DNA of 64,000 nt from Candidatus Rhodoblastus alkanivorans. GTDB taxonomy: Bacteria > Pseudomonadota > Alphaproteobacteria > Rhizobiales > Beijerinckiaceae. Positions 1 through 10,123 of the stretch are shown here, piece after piece (within the stretch, counting starts at the first letter, position 1; each line of letters opens with the position of its first letter). The position numbers and the translations under genes are program-made. The notes under the pieces were generated by a model that did not search any database, was not told the origin of the DNA, and saw only the letters and a program-made list of their open reading frames with translations. Where the stretch lies: assembly GCF_022760755.1 (NCBI RefSeq), contig NZ_JAIVFP010000001.1:2274001-2338000 (forward strand), read 5' to 3'.

Positions 1-1409
1 TTGGCTTCGACGTCGCGGCCGGCGATGATCTTTGTCATCATTTCTTCGCCGCGCACCGCGCCGATGCGGCAGGGGGTGCATTTGCCGCAGCTTTCCTTGG
101 CGCAGAAATGGAACGCGAAACGCGCCATTTTCGCCATGTCGACACTGTCGTCGAACACCACAACGCCGCCATGCCCAAGCAGAGCGCGGTTGGCGGCGAG
201 CGTTTCATAATCCAGCGGCAGGTCGAGTTCTTTTTCGCTGAGATAGGCGCCGAGCGGGCCGCCGACCTGAACGGCGCGGATCGGGCGCCCGCTCGCCGTG
301 CCGCCGCCGAAATCCTCGATGATCTCGCGCAAGGTGACGCCGAAGGCGCGTTCGATCAGGCCGCCGCGTAAAACATTGCCGGCGAGCTGGATGGGCAGGG
401 TTCCGCGCGAGCGTCCCATGCCGTAATCCCCATAGGCCTTTCCGCCCTCGGCGAGGATATAGGGCACGGCGGCGAGCGTCAGAACATTGTTGATGAGCGT
501 CGGCTTGCCGAACAGGCCGGAAATCGCCGGCAGAGGCGGCTTTGCCCGCACCAGGCCGCGCTTGCCTTCGAGACTTTCAAGCAGCGAGGTCTCCTCGCCG
601 CAGATATAGGCGCCGGCGCCGATGCGCAGTTCGAGATCGAACGGTTTTTCGCGTCCGAAAGCGTCCTTGCCGATCCAGCCGGCCTGTCGGGCAAGGTGGA
701 TCGCGCTCTCCATCGCATTGGCCGCGTGGGGATATTCCGAACGCAGATAGATAAAACCCTTGGTCGCGCCCACCGCATAGGCGGCGATGGCCATGCCCTC
801 GATGAGCATGAAGGGGTCGCCCTCGAAGACCATGCGGTCGGCGAAAGTGCCGCTGTCGCCTTCATCCGCGTTGCAGACGACATATTTGCGGTCGGCTTGC
901 GCGTCGTGGACGGTCTTCCACTTGATGCCCGCCGGGAAGCCGGCGCCGCCGCGTCCGCGCAGGCCCGAGAGGCGCACCTGTTCGACGACTTCCGCCGGCG
1001 CCAGGGTCAGCGCCTTTTTCAACCCCTCAAGCCCGCCATGGGCGCAATAATCGGCGAGAGAAAAAGGATCGATCACGCCGATGCGCGCGAAGGTGAGGCG
1101 CTGCTGGCGCTTCATCCAGTCGAGATCCTCGATCAGTCCGACGCGCAGGGCGTGGTCGCCGCCCGTCAAGGCTCCGGCGTCGAACAGCGAGGCGACGTCG
1201 CGCGCCTTGACCGGGCCATAGCCGACGCGGCCCTGCGCGGTCTCGACCTCGACCAGGGGCTCCAGCCAGAACATGCCGCGCGAGCCGTTGCGGACGATCT
1301 CGACCGCCTCGCCGCGCGCTTTGGCTTCGCGCTGGATGGCGTCGACCACGGCGTTGGCGCCGACCGAAAGGGCCGCGGCGTCGCGGGGAACATAGATTTT
1401 CGTGCTCAT
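1..1409 (-). CDS. fdsB: NAD-dependent formate dehydrogenase beta subunit (NuoF-like), partial at window edge
   Basis: This is the flavoprotein subunit that passes electrons from formate oxidation to NAD+ in the soluble, cytoplasmic Mo/W formate dehydrogenase. The reading frame is open to base 1, giving about 469 residues without a stop, so the 3' end lies outside the window. Visible motifs are the glycine-rich NADH/FMN segment GRGGAGFPAG, the NADEGDSGTF stretch and, near the edge, the ESCGKCTPCR cysteine motif that ligates a 4Fe-4S cluster. The N-terminal extension of about 120 residues before the NuoF core is typical of FdsB and distinguishes it from complex I NuoF. The ATG overlaps the fdsG stop in an ATGA, so the two are coupled. 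fdsA, expected next, would lie beyond the edge. Confidence 0.9.
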   Translation of the reverse strand, partial: MSTKIYVPRDAAALSVGANAVVDAIQREAKARGEAVEIVRNGSRGMFWLEPLVEVETAQGRVGYGPVKARDVASLFDAGALTGGDHALRVGLIEDLDWMKRQQRLTFARIGVIDPFSLADYCAHGGLEGLKKALTLAPAEVVEQVRLSGLRGRGGAGFPAGIKWKTVHDAQADRKYVVCNADEGDSGTFADRMVFEGDPFMLIEGMAIAAYAVGATKGFIYLRSEYPHAANAMESAIHLARQAGWIGKDAFGREKPFDLELRIGAGAYICGEETSLLESLEGKRGLVRAKPPLPAISGLFGKPTLINNVLTLAAVPYILAEGGKAYGDYGMGRSRGTLPIQLAGNVLRGGLIERAFGVTLREIIEDFGGGTASGRPIRAVQVGGPLGAYLSEKELDLPLDYETLAANRALLGHGGVVVFDDSVDMAKMARFAFHFCAKESCGKCTPCRIGAVRGEEMMTKIIAGRDVEA

Positions 1410-1894
1410 TGCCGCGCTCCCGCCGCGCGCGCGACCGCCGCATAGAGTTCGTCGAGGCTTTGCGGGTCTAGCGCGCCGTAGATTTCGCCGTCATGCAGGG
1501 CGTTGGGGCCGAGCGCGCAATTGCCGAGGCAATAAGCGGTCTCGACGCTAACGCCTTTGTGATAGCCACCGTCGATCTTGGCGCCGTGAGTCGTTTCGAG
1601 ATGGGCGGCCAGTTCTTCGGCGCCGCGCGCCTGGCAGGCTTCGGCGCGGCACAGCTTGATCGTTCCGCCCATCGGCGGCTGACGCTTGAAATCGTGGTAG
1701 AAGGAAATCGTCCCGAACACTTCCGCGCGCGAAACATTCAAGGAATTGGCGATGATAGCGACAGCGCGGGCGTCCACATAGCCGAACTTGTTCTGCAAGG
1801 CATGGAGGATCGGCAGCATTGCCCCTTCCATCCCCGAACGCTCGTGGATCAGCTCACGGGCGAGGTTCTCGTCCCAGGCGACGTGAACAGACAT
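1406..1894 (-). CDS. fdsG: NAD-dependent formate dehydrogenase gamma subunit (NuoE-like)
   Basis: A 162-residue thioredoxin-like 2Fe-2S subunit that works with FdsB in electron transfer from formate to NAD+. The family cysteine pattern is clear: C-x4-C in CRAEAC and, about 40 residues later, CLGNC. The N-terminal helical region contains LPILHALQNKFGYV, typical of NuoE/FdsG. The start at 1894 is preferred over in-frame upstream codons because a strong GGAGG lies six bases before it and because the protein then begins like other FdsG proteins. It is the first gene of an fdsGB operon. An 8-bp palindrome TTGCGCAA at 1961-1968 lies upstream; FdsR-type LysR control is known for such operons, but no regulator gene is in view. 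Confidence 0.88.
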   Translation of the reverse strand: MSVHVAWDENLARELIHERSGMEGAMLPILHALQNKFGYVDARAVAIIANSLNVSRAEVFGTISFYHDFKRQPPMGGTIKLCRAEACQARGAEELAAHLETTHGAKIDGGYHKGVSVETAYCLGNCALGPNALHDGEIYGALDPQSLDELYAAVARAAGARQ

Positions 1895-2107
1895 GATTTC
1901 CTCCAGATCCTGCTTCTTATTGTTGCAGGCGTAATTCATTCTGGCGTCAGCGCTTTGACTTGCGCAAATTATTTTTTTCAAAGTCTTGATAGACGCCGTC
2001 TATCTGCGCAGGCGGGAAGTCCGGGCGCCGAACGATGGCTCCTCCCGCCGTCGGCAGGAGTCAACTAATTGAAATAAGCAGGCGTTTGCCGAAGGCAAGG
2101 GGGCCGG

Positions 2108-5100
2108 TCAGACATTTCCGGCGGCCGGCTTGTCCGGCGCTTCGCGGCCTCGGAACAACGCGGCGCGTCTCGACTTCAACCAAATGCTGAAACGATCGAG
2201 ATAGAGGTAGACGACCGGCGTCGTATAGAGCGTCAGGATCTGGCTGACGATCAGCCCACCGATGATCGACACGCCGAGCGGGCGCCGCATTTCGCCGCCT
2301 TCGCCGAAGGAGAGCGCGAGCGGCAGGGCGCCGAGCATGGCGGCGAAGGACGTCATCAGGATCGGGCGCAGGCGCAGCATGCAGGCCTCGTAGATCGCAT
2401 CGCGTGAACTGGCGTTGCGGGTGCGTTTCGCATTGATCGCGAAATCCACCATCATGATGGCGTTCTTTTTGACGAGGCCGATCAGCAGAATCACGCCTAT
2501 GCCCGAAATCACGTCGAACTCGATGCCGAAGATCGCCAGGCTGAGAAGGGCGCCGACGGCCGCGGAGAACAGGGTCGAGAGAATGGTGATTGGATGGATC
2601 AGGCTCTCGTAGAGAATGCCGAGCACGATATACATCGCCAGAACGGCCGTAAGGAGGAGGAGCGGAAAGGCCGAAACCGAGCCCACGAAGAGCAGGGCCG
2701 CGCCGGAGGCGCCGCCGTGGACGCTGACCGGCATGTGGATTTCCGCCTCGGCCGCATGAATCTCGGCGAAAGCGTCGCTGAGCGAATCCTTGGGGTCGAG
2801 GTTGAAGGAGATCGTGGTCGTCACGAAGGGGCCTTCGTGGTTGATCGCGAGCGGGGCGTTGCCGCGCTCGTAATGGCTCACCGCGGAAAGCGGGATCATC
2901 GTCTCCTTGATGGTGCTGACCGCCGCGCCGGCGGAGGCCGAGCTTTTGCCCGACGCGGCCAGGGCGTTGGTCGCGGAGTTCCTGGCGGAATCGAGGCTCG
3001 CCGAGCCTGCGGCGGCGGAGGCGCTCGCGCCGGCTTCCGACTGCCGGCTCACCGTCCCGCTTGGCAGGTTGGAGGTAGCGACGGCGTTGGCGGCGCCGCC
3101 GGCGGTGGAAATATAGATCTGGTCGAGCATGGAGGGGCTCTGCGTGTAGCGCGGGTCGATCTCCATGACGACGTGATATTGGTTGATGGCCGCGAAAATC
3201 GTTGAGACCTGACGCTGGCCGAAGGCGTCGTAGAGCGTGTTGTCGATCATCGCCGCCGTCAGCCCGAAGCGCGCGGCGGCGTCGCGGTCGATGACGAGGT
3301 CGCTTTCGAGCGCCTTGATTTTCTGGTCGGAGACGACGTCCTTGAGGCGCCCGCGCCGGATCAGGGCGTCGGTCAGCTTCTGCGCCCATTCATAGAGTTC
3401 GGCGGTGTTGTCGGCGTAGAGCGTATATTGATATTGCGAGGACGATTGCCGGCCGGTGAATTTGTAGTCCGAAAAAGCCTGGAAATAGAGCCGTCCGCCC
3501 GGCACATGGGAAAGCTTCTTGCGCAGCCGGGCGATCACTTCGTTGACGCTGACATCGCGCTGCGACAGCGGCTTAAGCGCCGCGAAGACGCGCGCGCTGT
3601 TGGTGGCGCCGCCGGGTCCCGCGCCCGAGCCGGTGAAGCCGACCACCGTTTCGACCGCCGGATCGGCTTGGACGATCGAGAGCATTTCCGCGAGCTTCTT
3701 CTTCATGCTCTGGAAAGAAATGCTCTGGTCGCCCTCCAGCGTTCCCATCATGCGCCCGGTGTCCTCTTCCGGGAACAGGCCCTTTTGGACGCCTTTGTAA
3801 ACGGTCGGGACGGCGCCCAGGAGAATGAAAATGAGGCCGATGGTCGCGAATAGAGCGCCCATGATCAGCGGCGGATGGCGCAGGCTCCAGGACAGGCTGC
3901 GGCCATAGGCTCGCTGAATCCGGTCGAACGTCTCTTCGAGAAAATGCTGGCGCTTCACGCCGTGGCTCCTGCGCATGAACAAGGCGCAGAGCATCGGCGT
4001 GGTGGTCAGCGAAATGACCAGAGAAATCAGGATTGCGACCGCCATGGTCACCGAGAATTCGCGAAAGAAACGCCCGATCAGCCCGCCCATGAACAGGATC
4101 GGGGTGAAGACCGCGATCAGCGACATGGTGATGGAGAAAACGGTGAAGCCGACCTCCTTGGCGCCGCGCAGCGCGGCCTCCCGCGCCGGCATTCCCGCTT
4201 CGATATGGCGTTCGATGTTCTCGACCACGACGATGGCGTCGTCCACGACGAAGCCGGTTGAAATGGTCAGGGCCATCAGCGACAGGAGGTTGAGGCTGTA
4301 TCCGAGCAGATACATCGCGCCGAAGGTTCCGACGATGGAAACCACCACGGCGATGCTCGGCGCCAAGGTGGCGCGGGCGTTGCCGAGAAAGAGAAAGACC
4401 ACCATGGTCACCAGCGTGACGGCGATCAGCAAAGTGATTTCGGTGTCGTGCAGCGAAGCGCGGATGGAGCTCGATCGGTCGATGACCGTCTTGAGCTTGA
4501 TGTCGCCCTGAAGGGCGGCCTGCAGATAGGGCAGCTCCGCCTTCACCGCATCGACCGTCTCGATGATGTTGGAGCCGGGTTCGGGGAACAGGATCGCCAG
4601 CACGGAAGGGATGCCGTCGGCGAAGCCGGCGTTGCGCAAATCCTCGACCGAATCCTCAATCGTGGCGACGTCGGAGAGGCGCACCGGCGAACCGTTGCGA
4701 TAGGCGATCACCAAAGGCCTGTAATCTTCGGCGTGCGAGGCCTGATCGTTGGTGTAGATCTGGAAATGCCGCTTGTCCTGCTCGATCGCGCCCTTGGGCG
4801 CGTTGGCGTTGGCCGAGGCGAGCGCCGCGCGCACGTCCTCGAGGCCAATGCCATATTTGAACAGGGCCTGCGGATTGAGTTCGACCCGCACAGCCGGCAG
4901 CGCCGCGCCGCCGATGATGACCTGGCCAATTCCCGGAAGCTGGGAAATGCGCTGCTGCAGAACATTGCTGGCGGCGTCGTAAAGCTGCCCGCGCGTAAGC
5001 GTTTTCGAGGTCAGGCTGAGAATGAGGATCGGCGCCTCGGCCGGATTGACCTTGCGATAGGTGGGGTTCTGGCGCAAGGCCGTCGGCAGGTCGGCGCGGG

Positions 5101-5443
5101 CGGCGTTGATCGCGGCCTGAACGTCGCGCGCCGCGCCGTTGATGTCGCGGCTGAGGCCGAACTGCATGACGATCTGGGTCTGGCCGAGGCTCGACTTCGA
5201 GGTCATTTCGGTCACGTCGGCGATCTGGCCGAGATGGCGTTCGAGCGGCTGGGCGACGCTGTTGGCCACGGTCTCTGGGCTCGCGCCGGGCAGGGCCGCA
5301 TTGACCGTGACGAAGGGAATCTGGACCTCGGGCAGCGGCGCCACCGGCAGCATGAAAAAGGCCAGCGCCCCGGACAGAGCGATCGCCAGCGTCAGCAGGA
5401 TCGTCGCGACCGGACGGCGGATGAAGGGCGCGGATATATTCAT
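2108..5443 (-). CDS. RND multidrug efflux permease, MdtC-like
   Basis: Inner-membrane proton-driven pump subunit of about 1111 residues (MdtC is about 1025). It shows the RND signature FIRRPVAT at the N-terminus, the first porter domain, a membrane bundle with the [15 protein letters not shown] segment of TM4 that carries the paired aspartates, and a second porter and membrane half. The extra length comes mostly from a Ser/Ala-rich low-complexity stretch at about residues 785-845 in the second periplasmic half. The start at 5443 follows GGGGAAAA and places MNISAPFIRRP first. It is the last gene of the OMF-adaptor-MdtB-MdtC operon. MdtB and MdtC form mixed trimers in Enterobacteria, which is inferred here from the paired arrangement. 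Substrates cannot be read from sequence. Confidence 0.9.
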   Translation of the reverse strand: MNISAPFIRRPVATILLTLAIALSGALAFFMLPVAPLPEVQIPFVTVNAALPGASPETVANSVAQPLERHLGQIADVTEMTSKSSLGQTQIVMQFGLSRDINGAARDVQAAINAARADLPTALRQNPTYRKVNPAEAPILILSLTSKTLTRGQLYDAASNVLQQRISQLPGIGQVIIGGAALPAVRVELNPQALFKYGIGLEDVRAALASANANAPKGAIEQDKRHFQIYTNDQASHAEDYRPLVIAYRNGSPVRLSDVATIEDSVEDLRNAGFADGIPSVLAILFPEPGSNIIETVDAVKAELPYLQAALQGDIKLKTVIDRSSSIRASLHDTEITLLIAVTLVTMVVFLFLGNARATLAPSIAVVVSIVGTFGAMYLLGYSLNLLSLMALTISTGFVVDDAIVVVENIERHIEAGMPAREAALRGAKEVGFTVFSITMSLIAVFTPILFMGGLIGRFFREFSVTMAVAILISLVISLTTTPMLCALFMRRSHGVKRQHFLEETFDRIQRAYGRSLSWSLRHPPLIMGALFATIGLIFILLGAVPTVYKGVQKGLFPEEDTGRMMGTLEGDQSISFQSMKKKLAEMLSIVQADPAVETVVGFTGSGAGPGGATNSARVFAALKPLSQRDVSVNEVIARLRKKLSHVPGGRLYFQAFSDYKFTGRQSSSQYQYTLYADNTAELYEWAQKLTDALIRRGRLKDVVSDQKIKALESDLVIDRDAAARFGLTAAMIDNTLYDAFGQRQVSTIFAAINQYHVVMEIDPRYTQSPSMLDQIYISTAGGAANAVATSNLPSGTVSRQSEAGASASAAAGSASLDSARNSATNALAASGKSSASAGAAVSTIKETMIPLSAVSHYERGNAPLAINHEGPFVTTTISFNLDPKDSLSDAFAEIHAAEAEIHMPVSVHGGASGAALLFVGSVSAFPLLLLTAVLAMYIVLGILYESLIHPITILSTLFSAAVGALLSLAIFGIEFDVISGIGVILLIGLVKKNAIMMVDFAINAKRTRNASSRDAIYEACMLRLRPILMTSFAAMLGALPLALSFGEGGEMRRPLGVSIIGGLIVSQILTLYTTPVVYLYLDRFSIWLKSRRAALFRGREAPDKPAAGNV

Positions 5444-5474
5444 GCGTTTTCCCCATGGAAAGCGCATTCCACTC

Positions 5475-5532
5475 GCGCGGAAATCCGCCCTCCGCGAGAG
5501 GAATTTCCGCGCGATCCGTTTTCGCGGATCGC
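5475..5532. repeat. Two adjacent hairpins in the gap between the two RND pump genes
   Basis: The 112-base spacer between the MdtB-like and MdtC-like genes holds two inverted repeats. GCGCGGAAAT (5475-5484) pairs perfectly with ATTTCCGCGC (5503-5512). GCGATCCG (5511-5518) pairs with CGGATCGC (5525-5532) across a six-base loop. The arms abut and slightly overlap, so the two hairpins would compete. No T-run follows, so this is not a simple terminator. A REP-like or mRNA-processing element inside the operon is the best guess. Confidence 0.6.
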
Positions 5533-5555
5533 GAAGCGATCTTGCGAAAACCGCT

Positions 5556-8500
5556 TCATTCCGCCGGCTCCGGCTCCGGACCCGCCATCGGGCCGGGGTC
5601 GCCTGACCGGCGCAGGCGCCGGGCGAGGCGGTCGAAATAGAGATAGATCACCGGCGTGGTGAACAGGGTCAGGATCTGGCTGACGACGAGGCCGCCGACG
5701 ATGGCGTAGCCCAGCGGCTGGCGCAATTCATAGCCGACGCCGCTGCCGAGCATCAGGGGCAGTGCGCCGAGGATGGCGGCCATGGTGGTCATCAGGATCG
5801 GGCGGAAGCGCAGAAGACACGCCTGCCGGATCGCCGCGACGGGGGAAAGGCCTTCGACGCGCTCGGCTTCGAGCGCGAAGTCGATCATCATGATGGCGTT
5901 TTTCTTGACGATGCCGATCAGCAGGATGATGCCGATGATCGCGATGACGTCGAGTTCATAGCCGAACAGCAGCAGGGTCAGGAGCGCGCCGACGCTTGCC
6001 GAGGGCAGGGTCGAGAGAATGGTGATCGGATGGATGAAGCTCTCGTAGAGCACGCCGAGCACGATATACATCGTGACCACCGCCGCCGCGATCAGCAGGA
6101 GTTGGTTGGTCAGCGAGGCCTGGAAGGCCGCCGCAGCGCCCTGATAGGCGACGACGAAGGAATCGGGCAGGCCGACCTCGGCTTTCGCGCGCTCGATCGC
6201 CGCGACGCCGGCGCCGAGCGAGACGCCCCTGGCGAGATTGAAGGAAATTGTGGTCGCCGGGAACTGGCCGAGATGCGTGATCACCAGCGGGCCGGCGCGC
6301 TTTTTGACATGGACGAAGGCGGAGAGCGGGACCTGTCCGTTGGACGTCGAGGCGTTGGACGGCAGGTAGATCTTGTCGAGTCCCTTGAGCGACGCCTGCA
6401 CCGAGCGCTCGCCTTCGAGAATCACCCGATATTGGTTCGACTGGGTGTAGATGGTCGAAATGATCCGCTGGCCGAACAGGTCATAGAGGACATTGTCCAC
6501 CGAGGCCGGGGTGATGCCGAAACGCGCGGCGGTCGCGCGGTCGATGACTATATCGAGCGCCGCTCCCTGCTGCTGCATGTCGCTGCTGACGTCGGCGAGT
6601 TCGGGGGACTGGCGCAGACGCTCGACCAGCTTGGGCGCCCATTCCTTGAAGAGCTCGGAATTGGCGTTTTCCAGCACGAATTTATATTGCGCGCGGGTGA
6701 CGGTGGAGTCGATCGTCAGGTCCTGCGAGGGCTGCATATAGAGCTTGACGCCCATGATGTCGGACGCCTCGCGGCCGAGCCGGCGGATGACGTCGCTGAT
6801 CGTATCCTTGCGCTGGTCCTGCGGCTTGAGATTGATGAGGAAGCGGCCGGAATTGAGGGTGAGATTGGAGCCGTCCACGCCGACGAAGGAGGCGATCGTA
6901 TCGACGTCGCGATCCTTGAGGAGGACATCGGCCAGCTTGCCCTGAAGGCGCGCCATTTCGCTGAACGAGGCGTCCTGCGGCCCTTCGGAAATTGCCTGGA
7001 TGACGCCGGTGTCCTGCACCGGAAAGAAGCCCTTGGGGATAATAATGTAGAGCCAGGCGGTCAGGCCGAGCGTCGCCAAGGCGACGATCAGCGTCAGCGC
7101 CTGATGGCGCAGCACCACGTCGAGCGCTTTGGCGTAGCCGGCGATGATCCGGTTGAAGACATGCTCGGCGGCGAGATCGAAGCGGCCGCGCTCATTGTCC
7201 GGGCGATGGCGGATCAGCCGCGCGCACATCATCGGCACCAGAGTGAGCGAGACGAAGGCGGAAATGACGATGGTGACCGCCAAGGTCACCGCGAATTCGT
7301 GGAACAGCCGCCCCACCACCTCGCCCATGAACAAGAGCGGGATCAGCACCGCGATCAGCGAGACGGTGAGCGAGATGATGGTGAAGCCGATTTCCCGCGA
7401 GCCCTGCAAGGCGGCGGCAAGCGGCTCCATGCCGTCCTCGACATGGCGCGCGATGTTCTCGATCATCACGATGGCGTCGTCCACGACGAAGCCGGTCGCG
7501 ATGGTCAGCGCCATCAGCGACAGATTGTCGAGACTGTAGCCGAGCAGATACATGATCCCGAAGGCGCCGACGAGCGACAGGGGCGCCGAAAGGCTGGGAA
7601 TGAGGGTCGCGGGCAGGGTGCGCAGGAAAAGGAAGATCACCAGCACGACGAGCACGATGGCGACGATCATCTCGAATTTCACGTCCGCGACCGAGGCCCG
7701 GATCGTCACGGTGCGGTCGGACATTACATCGACATTCACCGCCGCCGGCAGGTCGGCCAGGAGCTTCGGCAGAAGCTTGCGCACCGAATCGGCGGTGGCG
7801 ATGACATTGGCGCCCGGCTGGCGCTGGACGTTGAGGATGATCGCCGGCGTCTTGCCGGCCCAGGCCGCGATCTTGGTGTTCTCGGGGCCGTTGATGACCT
7901 TGGCGACGTCGGAGAGGCGCACCGGCGCCCCGTTGCGATAGGCGATGATCTGGTCGGCATAGCCCTCGGCGCTGGTGAGCTGGTCGTTGGCGGCGATGGT
8001 CGAGGCGCGCGTCGGGCCGTCGAAACTCCCCTTCGGAATATTGACATTGGCGTTGCCGAGAATGGTCCGCACGTCGTCGATGTTCAGGCCATAGGCCGCG
8101 AGCGCCGTGGGATTGAGCTGGACGCGGACGGCGGGCCGCTGGCCGCCCGCCACGCTGACGAGGCCGACGCCCGGCTGCTGCGAAATCTTCTGGGCCAGGC
8201 GGGTTTCGCTCAAATCCTCCAATTCGGTGAGCGGCAGGGTCTTGGAGGTCACCGAAAGGGTCAGGATCGGCGCGTCGGCGGGATTGACCTTGAAATAGAT
8301 CGGCGGCGCGGGAAGATCGGACGGCAGCAGGTTGTTGGCGGCGTTGATCGCGGCCTGGACCTCCTGTTCGGCGACGTCGAGCGACAGCGAAAGGCCGAAT
8401 TGCAGCGTGATGATCGAGGCGCCGGCGGAACTCGCCGAGGTCATCTCAGCGAGGCCCGGCATCTGGCCGAGCTGGCGCTCCAGCGGCGCGGTGACCGAGG

Positions 8501-8681
8501 AGGTCATCACCTCAGGGCTCGCGCCGGGATAGAAGGTCTGGACCTGGATCGTGGGGTAATCCACCGTCGGAAGGGTGGCCAGCGGCAGAAAGCGGTAACC
8601 CATCAGGCCCGACAGCAGAATGGCGACCATCAGCAGCGAGGTCGCCACCGGACGGCGGATGAAAGGCTCGGAAACGTTCAT
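5556..8681 (-). CDS. RND multidrug efflux permease, MdtB-like
   Basis: Pump subunit of 1041 residues, normal length for MdtB/AcrB-type proteins. It starts [14 protein letters not shown] and contains the TM4 segment [14 protein letters not shown] with the adjacent proton-relay aspartates, the second-half motif [12 protein letters not shown], and paralogous porter domains. It shares clear similarity with the downstream pump gene, consistent with an ancient duplication that gave a heteromeric pump. The ATG at 8681 overlaps the stop of the adaptor gene (ATGA), so translation is coupled. Unlike its partner it has no Ser/Ala-rich insertion. Confidence 0.92.
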   Translation of the reverse strand: MNVSEPFIRRPVATSLLMVAILLSGLMGYRFLPLATLPTVDYPTIQVQTFYPGASPEVMTSSVTAPLERQLGQMPGLAEMTSASSAGASIITLQFGLSLSLDVAEQEVQAAINAANNLLPSDLPAPPIYFKVNPADAPILTLSVTSKTLPLTELEDLSETRLAQKISQQPGVGLVSVAGGQRPAVRVQLNPTALAAYGLNIDDVRTILGNANVNIPKGSFDGPTRASTIAANDQLTSAEGYADQIIAYRNGAPVRLSDVAKVINGPENTKIAAWAGKTPAIILNVQRQPGANVIATADSVRKLLPKLLADLPAAVNVDVMSDRTVTIRASVADVKFEMIVAIVLVVLVIFLFLRTLPATLIPSLSAPLSLVGAFGIMYLLGYSLDNLSLMALTIATGFVVDDAIVMIENIARHVEDGMEPLAAALQGSREIGFTIISLTVSLIAVLIPLLFMGEVVGRLFHEFAVTLAVTIVISAFVSLTLVPMMCARLIRHRPDNERGRFDLAAEHVFNRIIAGYAKALDVVLRHQALTLIVALATLGLTAWLYIIIPKGFFPVQDTGVIQAISEGPQDASFSEMARLQGKLADVLLKDRDVDTIASFVGVDGSNLTLNSGRFLINLKPQDQRKDTISDVIRRLGREASDIMGVKLYMQPSQDLTIDSTVTRAQYKFVLENANSELFKEWAPKLVERLRQSPELADVSSDMQQQGAALDIVIDRATAARFGITPASVDNVLYDLFGQRIISTIYTQSNQYRVILEGERSVQASLKGLDKIYLPSNASTSNGQVPLSAFVHVKKRAGPLVITHLGQFPATTISFNLARGVSLGAGVAAIERAKAEVGLPDSFVVAYQGAAAAFQASLTNQLLLIAAAVVTMYIVLGVLYESFIHPITILSTLPSASVGALLTLLLFGYELDVIAIIGIILLIGIVKKNAIMMIDFALEAERVEGLSPVAAIRQACLLRFRPILMTTMAAILGALPLMLGSGVGYELRQPLGYAIVGGLVVSQILTLFTTPVIYLYFDRLARRLRRSGDPGPMAGPEPEPAE

Positions 8682-10021
8682 CGCCGCGTGCGTTCCCCCG
8701 CGGCGGGGGGCGGGTCGACGCTGGGCGCCGCCGCCTTTTGAGCCGGTTTGCCGTTATTGGAGGCGTTTTTGGACTCGTCGCTGACGACGCGGACCTCGGC
8801 GCCTTCGCGCAGGCGGTCGGCCCCGTCCACCACCACCTTGTCGCCGGGCGAAAGGCCCGACAGGATCTGGACATAGGGCCCGTCGGTCGCGCCGAGCTTG
8901 ACCACCCGGACCGTGGCCTTGCCGCTCTCGATCACATAGGCGTAATCGCCGGGCGCGCCGTGCTGGATGCCGGCGAGCGGCGCGGCGACGGCGTCCTTCA
9001 GCGTCGCCGCGAGCAGGCGGACGTTGACGAACTGATTGGGGAAGAGCGCCTCGTCGTTATTGTCGAAAACGGCGCGCAGTTTCACCATTCCGGTCGAGGT
9101 GTCGATCTGGCTGTCAAGCGCGCTGACCGTCCCGGTCGCGAGTTTCTTGACATTGGCGCGGTCATAAGCGGTCGCGACGAGTTTGGCGCCGTCGCGGATC
9201 TTCGGCAGAATCTTGTCGAGCGCGTCTTCGGAAACCGTGAAAATCACGGACATCGGCTGCATCTGGGTGATGACCGCAATGCCGGTCGTCGAGCCGGCCT
9301 GGACGTAATTGCCCGGGTCCACCAGCCGCAGCCCGATCCGCCCGGTCACCGGCGACACGATATGGGCGTAGGTGATGTTGAGGTCCTGGGCGGCGATCAG
9401 CGCCTGATCGGCGCGGACCGTGCCCTCTGCCTGCTCGACGACGAATTTCTGGTTCTGCGCGGTCTGGGCGGCGATCGAATTCTGCTTCAACAGCGCACTG
9501 TAGCGCGCCATGTCGGCCCGGGCCTGGTCGAGCGCGCCCTGGTCGCGTGCGAGTTGGCCCTCATATTGGGCTTTCAGCGCCTGATAGGGGCGGGGGTCGA
9601 TCTGGGCGAGGAAATCGCCCTTCTTGACATGCTGGCCTTCCTTGAAGGCGACTTCCTGAAGATAGCCCGCAATTTGGCTGACCACGGTCACGGTGGCGAG
9701 CGGCGTCACCGTGCCGAGCGCTTCGATCGTCACATGGATGTCGCGGGGCGCGACGATCGCGACGGCGACCGGGGGCTTGCCGCCGATATCGGCGCGGCCC
9801 TTGTGCGTCTTGTCGGCGGCGGTCTGGCCCGCAGGCTCGGGCTTGTGGTAATAGAGCCAGGCCCAGCCTCCGCCGGCCGCGAGCAGGATCAGGACGATCC
9901 AGAAAAGCCAGGGCCGCCCGCCGCCCGGACGTCCGACGCCGGTCTCGTGAGCGGGGCTCTCGGTCGAACCGGGAGCCCGGCCGGCCTCGCGCCGGGAAAT
10001 GATGATTTCGCTTTCGTTCAT
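8678..10021 (-). CDS. RND efflux periplasmic adaptor (MdtA-like membrane fusion protein)
   Basis: Adaptor of 447 residues that links the inner-membrane pump to the outer-membrane channel. A cytoplasmic N-terminal stretch of about 40 residues is followed by one membrane helix ([20 protein letters not shown]), then a lipoyl/barrel-sandwich hybrid half ([20 protein letters not shown]), a helical hairpin rich in Ala/Gln, the second lipoyl half ([20 protein letters not shown]) and the beta-barrel domain. The C-terminal tail is Pro/Ala-rich. It is membrane-anchored rather than a lipoprotein because no lipobox is present. It is the second gene of the operon, 102 bases after the outer-membrane factor gene and overlapping the MdtB-like gene by four bases. 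Confidence 0.9.
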   Translation of the reverse strand: MNESEIIISRREAGRAPGSTESPAHETGVGRPGGGRPWLFWIVLILLAAGGGWAWLYYHKPEPAGQTAADKTHKGRADIGGKPPVAVAIVAPRDIHVTIEALGTVTPLATVTVVSQIAGYLQEVAFKEGQHVKKGDFLAQIDPRPYQALKAQYEGQLARDQGALDQARADMARYSALLKQNSIAAQTAQNQKFVVEQAEGTVRADQALIAAQDLNITYAHIVSPVTGRIGLRLVDPGNYVQAGSTTGIAVITQMQPMSVIFTVSEDALDKILPKIRDGAKLVATAYDRANVKKLATGTVSALDSQIDTSTGMVKLRAVFDNNDEALFPNQFVNVRLLAATLKDAVAAPLAGIQHGAPGDYAYVIESGKATVRVVKLGATDGPYVQILSGLSPGDKVVVDGADRLREGAEVRVVSDESKNASNNGKPAQKAAAPSVDPPPAAGERTRR

Positions 10022-10123
10022 CGGATTCTGTTGTCCAGGAAACGCGCCCCGTTCAAATCATACGGATCATGTAGGAAGCGGGATTGTTTCCCACGTTCCT
10101 ACTATGCGCGCGGAGCGTAAAAA

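Noticed and set aside
6030..8741. Long plus-strand open frame of about 900 codons opposite the MdtB-like gene
   Set aside because: It is a high-GC antisense shadow: its translation is rich in Arg, Gly and Asp without motifs, whereas the minus strand encodes a clear RND pump.
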